Positions 59,118 to 64,000 of a stretch of 64,000 nucleotides of DNA are shown here, one piece after another. The first letter of the stretch is position 1, and each line of letters begins with the position of its first letter. A program made the position numbers and the translations under genes. The stretch lies in contig NC_060238.1 of the NCBI RefSeq assembly GCF_021155775.2, positions 5,628,001 to 5,692,000 on the forward strand, read 5' to 3'. The notes under the pieces were generated by a model. It did not search any database and had not been told where the DNA came from. It saw nothing but the letters and a program-made list of their open reading frames with translations. Source of the DNA: Neodiprion pinetum. Its lineage: Eukaryota; Arthropoda; Insecta; Hymenoptera; Diprionidae.

Positions 59118-60469
59118 ACAAGGTCACTTTAACCCAGAGTGTACTTGATGCTCGAAAAGAGAGGTTTACATAACGCGAGCATGTTTTACGCGTTTTTTCA
59201 CGAGTGTTTTGATGAAAAGTTTTCAACACTGGATTTCAATTGTAAACATCTCGTTGTTAACGTCGTCAGAAAAACAACATTATTCCATTATTTTTTCACC
59301 GAAAAATCCGTATCATTAGTTTAATTCTACTGAGAAATAGCGCACTTTATTCCAGAATGAATTCCCTATAGATTCTCTGAAACAATTTTGTTCTTCAGTT
59401 TGCCAATTGACGCAAATCAAAAAAAAAAAAAAAAATTCTAATACTTACAATCGTAATAATTTACAGAATATAATCAATTTGTGATTCATTAAGAAATACG
59501 TTATTTTCAATCAAAGTTCGACTTGGACGATCTGTGGAGAATTCATTCACGAGTTGAATCGGTAATTACTCGTTAAAATCGGACAAGTAAAATGAATTTC
59601 TCGGTGAATAAATAATAGAATAATGAGATTTCTATTATGTATTTAAAATAATGAGGTATTCACAGTTGAATTTCAGTGTTTTAAAATTTTATCCTCCACG
59701 ACAGAAACTTTTATCGTTAAATGTAACTAAATTAGCTTCGGTGAAACTATTTAAAACTCTGTTTCATCACTTATTTTGTTTCAACATATTTTCAATTTGA
59801 CTGTAGACCCCGTACATCCTTAATTGAATGTAGCTCATCATCGGCGCGTATCTTTTCAGCTTTATTTGCATCGTTAAAATTGAATTCTCCTTTTTCCTTC
59901 GAATACTGATTTTTGCCAGAGACGCGAGATTGCGAAGAAAAAATGGCAAGACGGTATCCAGCCTGCAGATTTCTCGCAGCGCGGCTGCGGTCAGAATTCG
60001 ATTCTATTATCGCCTAATTTAACTCTTGCAGTCGTCTGTCTTTGTTATAGACGAATAAGATTGTATTTATACTAAAAGTCGAGTCGTACACGTTCAAGCA
60101 ATGAAATTTTCTGAAACCTTGAGCTAAAATCAACGCGTACCGCTTGCAGGTCTAACAAAGGCTTTCGCGGCTTGGAATCGGTTCGAAAGTTGAAAAAGGA
60201 GTTGGCCAATTTTTCATCGAGTAATTTTGGCTCGTGTCCTTTTGAACAATCCCCAATGCAATTATACAACCCGCAATCTTGATGCGTGCGTCGGAGAATT
60301 TAAATCAGTCTGGCGCAGAATCCACTGACCTATGAAGCTCTGTATAGCTTAGTATTATATATAGTCGAGACAGACGGCATGCGTATATCTGCGTGCCGAA
60401 TAGCCGTCAAAGCACCGGCTGGGAACTGCAGCAAGAGAGTCCGAACCGAAATGCGCAAAAGCTACTTAC
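59118..60469. other. Gene-poor stretch
   Basis: No exon is confidently supported. A minus frame at 60072-60269 has a hydrophilic stretch (GHEPKLLDEKLANSFF) but no clean splice pair. An A-tract lies near 59418-59435. The segment at about 59165-59200 resembles the 43.8-kb tandem repeat. Confidence 0.35.
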
Positions 60470-61096
60470 ACTGAGAAAAATTTTATTTGTTACGGTAACT
60501 AGAAAAATTCAGTAAAACAGGTATCGTTAAAAAAAACTGTTTGAATATTGTTGTCGCTAGTCTCGATCCTTTTTTGGTTATTGCGACGCAAAATAAGTTT
60601 CTGAGGTTTACTTTACTTTTTTAGTTAAGCAAGGCTCACTCGAAAAATTTTTGACAAATGCTTGAAAAAAAATTTTTCCTACAATTTTAAGGAAGTAGGA
60701 AAATATTTAGAGGTCGCTGCCAATTGTTGTAATATTTTTCATTTATTTTTATGCACACATCTTACAGACTTGTATGTATTATATTAGTTTAGATTTTTGG
60801 TATCGTGGTTCAATCATTCATTGTTCATAAAAATCAGTATTGAAAACGGAATAGGGACATTAAGGTGATGCGATGATCCTATTTCGGTAACAAAAACCGT
60901 TATCCAAATTTCTCCGAGACGATTAATCTTTCGGATAATTAATTAGATCAGAATACAGAAAAAAAAAGTAATATACGTATATACAAGTCCGTAAGGTGTA
61001 TACGTGAAAATAGATTAAAAAATATTACAACAATTGTTACCGGCCTCTAAATATTTCCCTACGTCCTCCAAATTTTACGATAATTTTTCTCTCAGT
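60470..61096. mobile_element. Non-autonomous DNA element with CACTGAGA ends, second copy
   Basis: Left end CACTGAGAAAAATTTTATTTG; right end, read inversely, ACTGAGAGAAAAATTATCG. The first 170 bases match 15132-15360. An inner inverted pair (about 60645-60755 versus 61010-61095) shares AA(G/C)TAGG(A/G)AAATATTTAGAGG and CAATTGTTGTAATATTTTT. No coding capacity. Confidence 0.65.
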
Positions 61097-62437
61097 ATCT
61101 GTTACAAGCTTTTTAAGTTGCAACTTGAAGAAAAAACAAAAATTAAAAAATGAACTACCCTAATGTCATAGATTAGGGTATTTTGAAATGTGTCTGAAAT
61201 CATTTCGACAAGGTTTTACGACGATGTTTAATTATCGCACAACCTTTGTTCTAATTCGTAATTAAACCCCCAATTACACACGATTCTAACAAATGATCGC
61301 ACAATGTGATGACAATATAGTAAACAACTGCAAAGACAATTCTTGAAAATGATACGGATCGAATTGACATATTTCGAGCTAATTCTCTCTCACTTTTTAT
61401 TTTGACTTTCAAGTTCTGGCATGAGTTTGGAAATACATTCGTCGTTAGAATAATAAATAATCTTGACCGCAAAAAAAGCTTTATGGGTTTTATAAGATTT
61501 GGGTTCTTCGATAAGTTAAGCCTGACGATCAACTTGTCTGTAATTTTAATACTGCCGAAAGATTTTCGATCAAAATACAGTTCCGGGATTTGCCAAGGTC
61601 ACAGGGATCTACACCTACTCGTCTATCTACTTCAAATAAATACCGCAACTCGAGGCAACCAACATGTAGATGATACTCAAGAATGGATGAAAATCTAGTG
61701 CAGATTAATTCGTTCGATTTCACTCTTCGATAGATTATTTTATCCAGAAGATTATAATGATTTCTACAAAGTTACTAAAAACGAATTCTCTTCTCTTCAA
61801 TATACGATTCGATATTCCCATTTGTCAATCATAATCAATATCATACGTTGTAAAATTGAGTGTTCAACAATGACGTGATAAAAAAAAAAAAAAAAAATGG
61901 CAGTGAAGTTTTGAAAAAACAAAATTCCGAATAGAACGAGAAATTGAAAGTATCTAATAAACTTTTAACGATCTTTATACTATTCGAAACGAAGCTTTAA
62001 TAACTAAACATTCATTCACAATTTCAAAATCTTCTATTCTTGTATTTTGAAAGCTCTCTTCGCAGCTTGCGAACACAAATGCAATTTTACAAATACTAAA
62101 TGTTCGACTACCCGGTAATGAAATTGATAAAAAGCGTCCATTTTTTTCCGAACAAACGTCCTAAGTCTGACTTTCGAAATTGGTATTTGTAAGAAATCGT
62201 CGGAACACCTCGCGCGACATTTGTCGTAAATAATGACATAATTTTTATCCTGATCCTCGGGTCTTTTTTTTTTATCTCATTTCTCCAATCGTCGCACGTA
62301 AATTATCATACTCACAGATGATGAAGCCAAAGGTCGCAGAGTGTTCTGGGAAGAAAGCTCCGACTTTGGCATGACGAGGATGATTTAAAAGCACCGATCT
62401 GCAACCATCCGTACAATAACGGCGCCCCGGGTGCACT
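61097..62437. other. Gene-poor stretch
   Basis: Nothing recognised on either strand apart from an A-tract near 61881-61897. Overlapping frames at 61251-61723 have no features. Confidence 0.35.
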
Positions 62438-62445
62438 TATAAATA
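62438..62445 (+). promoter_or_regulatory. TATA box of a CpG-rich promoter region
   Basis: TATAAATA on the plus strand, after a GC-rich GGCGCCCCGGGTGCAC. Transcription would begin near 62468-62475, at the start of a CpG-rich block that extends to about 63010. The downstream leader contains several short AUG frames (near 62494, 62591 and 62680) before an 83-codon Arg-rich frame (62731-62982) that I do not call. The gene served, if any, would lie beyond the window. Confidence 0.4.
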
Positions 62446-63010
62446 GTGGTTGTGAGTATAATTCAACGTCGTTGCGAGCCGTGCAATAAACCGATGGGGG
62501 TTATTCTCACTCTTTCCTCTTCCCCACGTATCACAGCCTTGTAAATATTACGATCTTTACCCCGGAACGGCCATGTAAACAACGTTCGGATGCAGGGGGC
62601 CGAGTCTTTATAATCATAAGCGAAAGCCGCCAGCGGCGAAAGATCTTCGGCGCAATCGACTCGGCGCCGTAAAGTTTCATGAAAAACTACAAGGTTGAAA
62701 CGACGGTAGCGATGCGACTCGGACGGTGAGATGAACGAGGAAAATCGACGAAAGTTTATCGTAGCGCGGATGGAACGCGAAATGGAAAGTAGACTTTGCC
62801 GCAAGTTCTCTGCGCGACTGTTCGCCGTCCGAAACTGTTTTACCGACCGAGCAACCGCCGCACTTGCCCGGAGGCGGCTAGCTTCTGGTTTTCTTTCCCT
62901 TCCTTCGGTCCCATCCCAGGCGGTGTTAAATCTCCGCCTTAGCCGTTGGCATAATAAACAATATTCGAGAAAACGCTTGTAACGCGCCGTTGATCGTACC
63001 GATCTCGACG
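62446..63010. other. CpG-rich block, probable promoter or 5' leader
   Basis: GC content and CpG frequency are well above the surroundings (CGTCG, GCGCG and CGGCGC are frequent). Frames on both strands are open but Arg/Ser-rich, as expected from GC-rich non-coding DNA. It could drive a plus-strand gene to the right or the minus-strand membrane-protein gene to the left (58.5 kb). Confidence 0.35.
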
Positions 63011-63121
63011 ATCTTCTGGATCGCTAACGGGGGATTCCCCCACCTCTATCCTTAACCTTCGATCACCCATACGCTGATTCTTGTATGTGATACTGGGCGC
63101 CGTTTTCTGACCTCGGTTATT

Positions 63122-63671
63122 AAGGTATTAGTCTGGTAACTTGTGCCGATTTTCATGTCTTTTTTTGGAGGGCGTTTTTTTCGTAGGAAAATAAAAACGA
63201 CACGTTTTGGATATTTAGGACGTTTTTATTTACATATTAAGGATACAAAAAAAATTTTTTTTTTTTTTTAAATTCAACAGTTTATTATTATTATTATTAC
63301 TATTATTGATCGTAGTTGGCACCTTTTGAAAAAAGCGCTTGAGTGGCCGCGGTGATTTTAGCTCTTGATGTTATCTGAAATCAAAAATTCTTGATAATTC
63401 TTGATCTATAGACACGTCGTTCTCGTCGGAAGTAGCGAGAAATTTTCTCGCCCCTAACTTTTTATTTTACAACCCCTTCTTTGCTAAAATAAAAGGACGT
63501 TTTTTTTTTTAAAACTTCGCCATTTTGTTATTTATCCACGAAATTTAACTTCAGTAGTTCCGACCAAAATGACGAGTCTATAGATCAAAAAATTTTGATT
63601 TCAGATCACATCAAGAGCTAAAATCACCGCGGCCACCCACGCGCTTTTTTTTCGAGGTGCCAACTTCGATC

Positions 63672-63716
<45 letters not shown>

Positions 63717-63877
63717 CTATTAAAGTTTTTCAAAAAAAATTTTTTTTTTTTGTATCTTTAATATGTAAATAAAAACATCGCAAATATCCAAAACGATTCA
63801 TTTTTATTTTCCTACAAAAAAAACGGCCTCCAAAAAAGACATGAAAATCGGCACAAGTTACCAGACTACTATCTTAA
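63122..63877. mobile_element. Large foldback element flanked by TTAA
   Basis: Arms of about 310 bases (63122-63436 and 63556-63877) are inverted copies. They share TAGTCTGGTAACTTGTGCCGATTTTCATGTC, GG(A/C)(G)GGC(C)GTTTTTTT(C)GTAGGAAAATAAAAA, GTGGCCGCGGTGATTTTAGCTCTTGATGT and TTGATCTATAGAC. The left arm carries (TTA)n at about 63281-63303, mirrored by a longer (AAT)n in the right arm (63672-63715). TTAA sits at both outer edges, which would fit a piggyBac-type target duplication. The middle (about 120 bases) is not coding. Confidence 0.75.
63672..63715. repeat. (AAT)n microsatellite
   Basis: Uninterrupted AAT units inside the right arm of the foldback; the mirrored run in the left arm is shorter, so this copy expanded after the arms formed. 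Confidence 0.95.
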
Positions 63878-64000
63878 AACTTTACCGCGTTCGCTTGAAA
63901 ATCGCGTCAACGATTTCAATTCATTCGCCCTGATTTCCACAATCGTTGTCATACCTTGACAACGTATTTAAATACAAGAATTTCGATTAATTTTTTTGTT

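Noticed and set aside
62731..62982. 83-codon ATG-started Arg-rich plus frame downstream of a TATA box
   Set aside because: Arg-rich composition is expected from CpG-rich non-coding DNA; preceded by several AUG frames; no domain.
1..64000. tRNA genes
   Set aside because: Scanned by eye for B-box (GGTTCGANTCC) with a partner A-box on both strands; no convincing pair found. A tRNAscan run would be decisive.

Overview
The window looks like nuclear DNA of an insect, most likely a hymenopteran. It is AT-rich with long gene-poor stretches. Its genes are split by short GT-AG introns (about 75-900 bases) carrying AT-rich polyadenylation signals, and it holds many palindromic (MITE or foldback) elements and microsatellites. 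No bacterial, viral or organellar gene organisation is visible. The insect assignment rests mainly on the cationic amino acid transporter, which reads like the insect CAT4-like group. The order-level guess is weaker.

Layout. 0-7 kb holds small secreted-peptide candidates: a short plus-strand signal-peptide ORF at 1112, a single-exon 84-residue secreted protein on the minus strand (3078-3332), and a two-exon 94-residue peptide precursor on the minus strand (5096-6324) with its own TATA box and poly(A) signals. 8.3-12.6 kb is a complete eight-exon SLC7-type amino acid transporter (minus strand, 647 residues), with a non-coding 5' exon and a large hairpin-forming repeat in intron 2. 16.9-18.4 kb is a two-exon Ras-superfamily GTPase of the Dexras/Rhes type (minus), with a CAAX box and a TATA box but no upstream AUG that I can find. 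18.5-50 kb has no gene I can recognise. It is filled with MITE-like palindromes, tandem duplications, the dispersed 'AAAATGGCGGATCC' repeat, a GC-rich island of unknown origin (34.4-34.7 kb) and promoter-like CpG/GA-rich patches.

50.4-58.5 kb carries at least two phase-compatible minus-strand exons of an unidentified membrane protein: a two-helix exon at 58285-58467 (or 58099-58467) and a terminal exon at 50375-50500. A 1-kb array of hairpin-forming satellite monomers starts about 140 bases upstream of that terminal exon's 3' splice site. 59-64 kb contains a transposon-like element, a CpG-rich TATA promoter region (62.4-63.0 kb) and a 755-base foldback flanked by TTAA (63.1-63.9 kb).

The genes do not form a pathway. 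The most interesting material is the secreted-peptide group at the left end, the GTPase with an unresolved start, the intronic hairpin satellite and the variety of foldback elements. All coordinates and splice junctions were read by eye. Frames were checked by codon arithmetic, but no homology search was possible.
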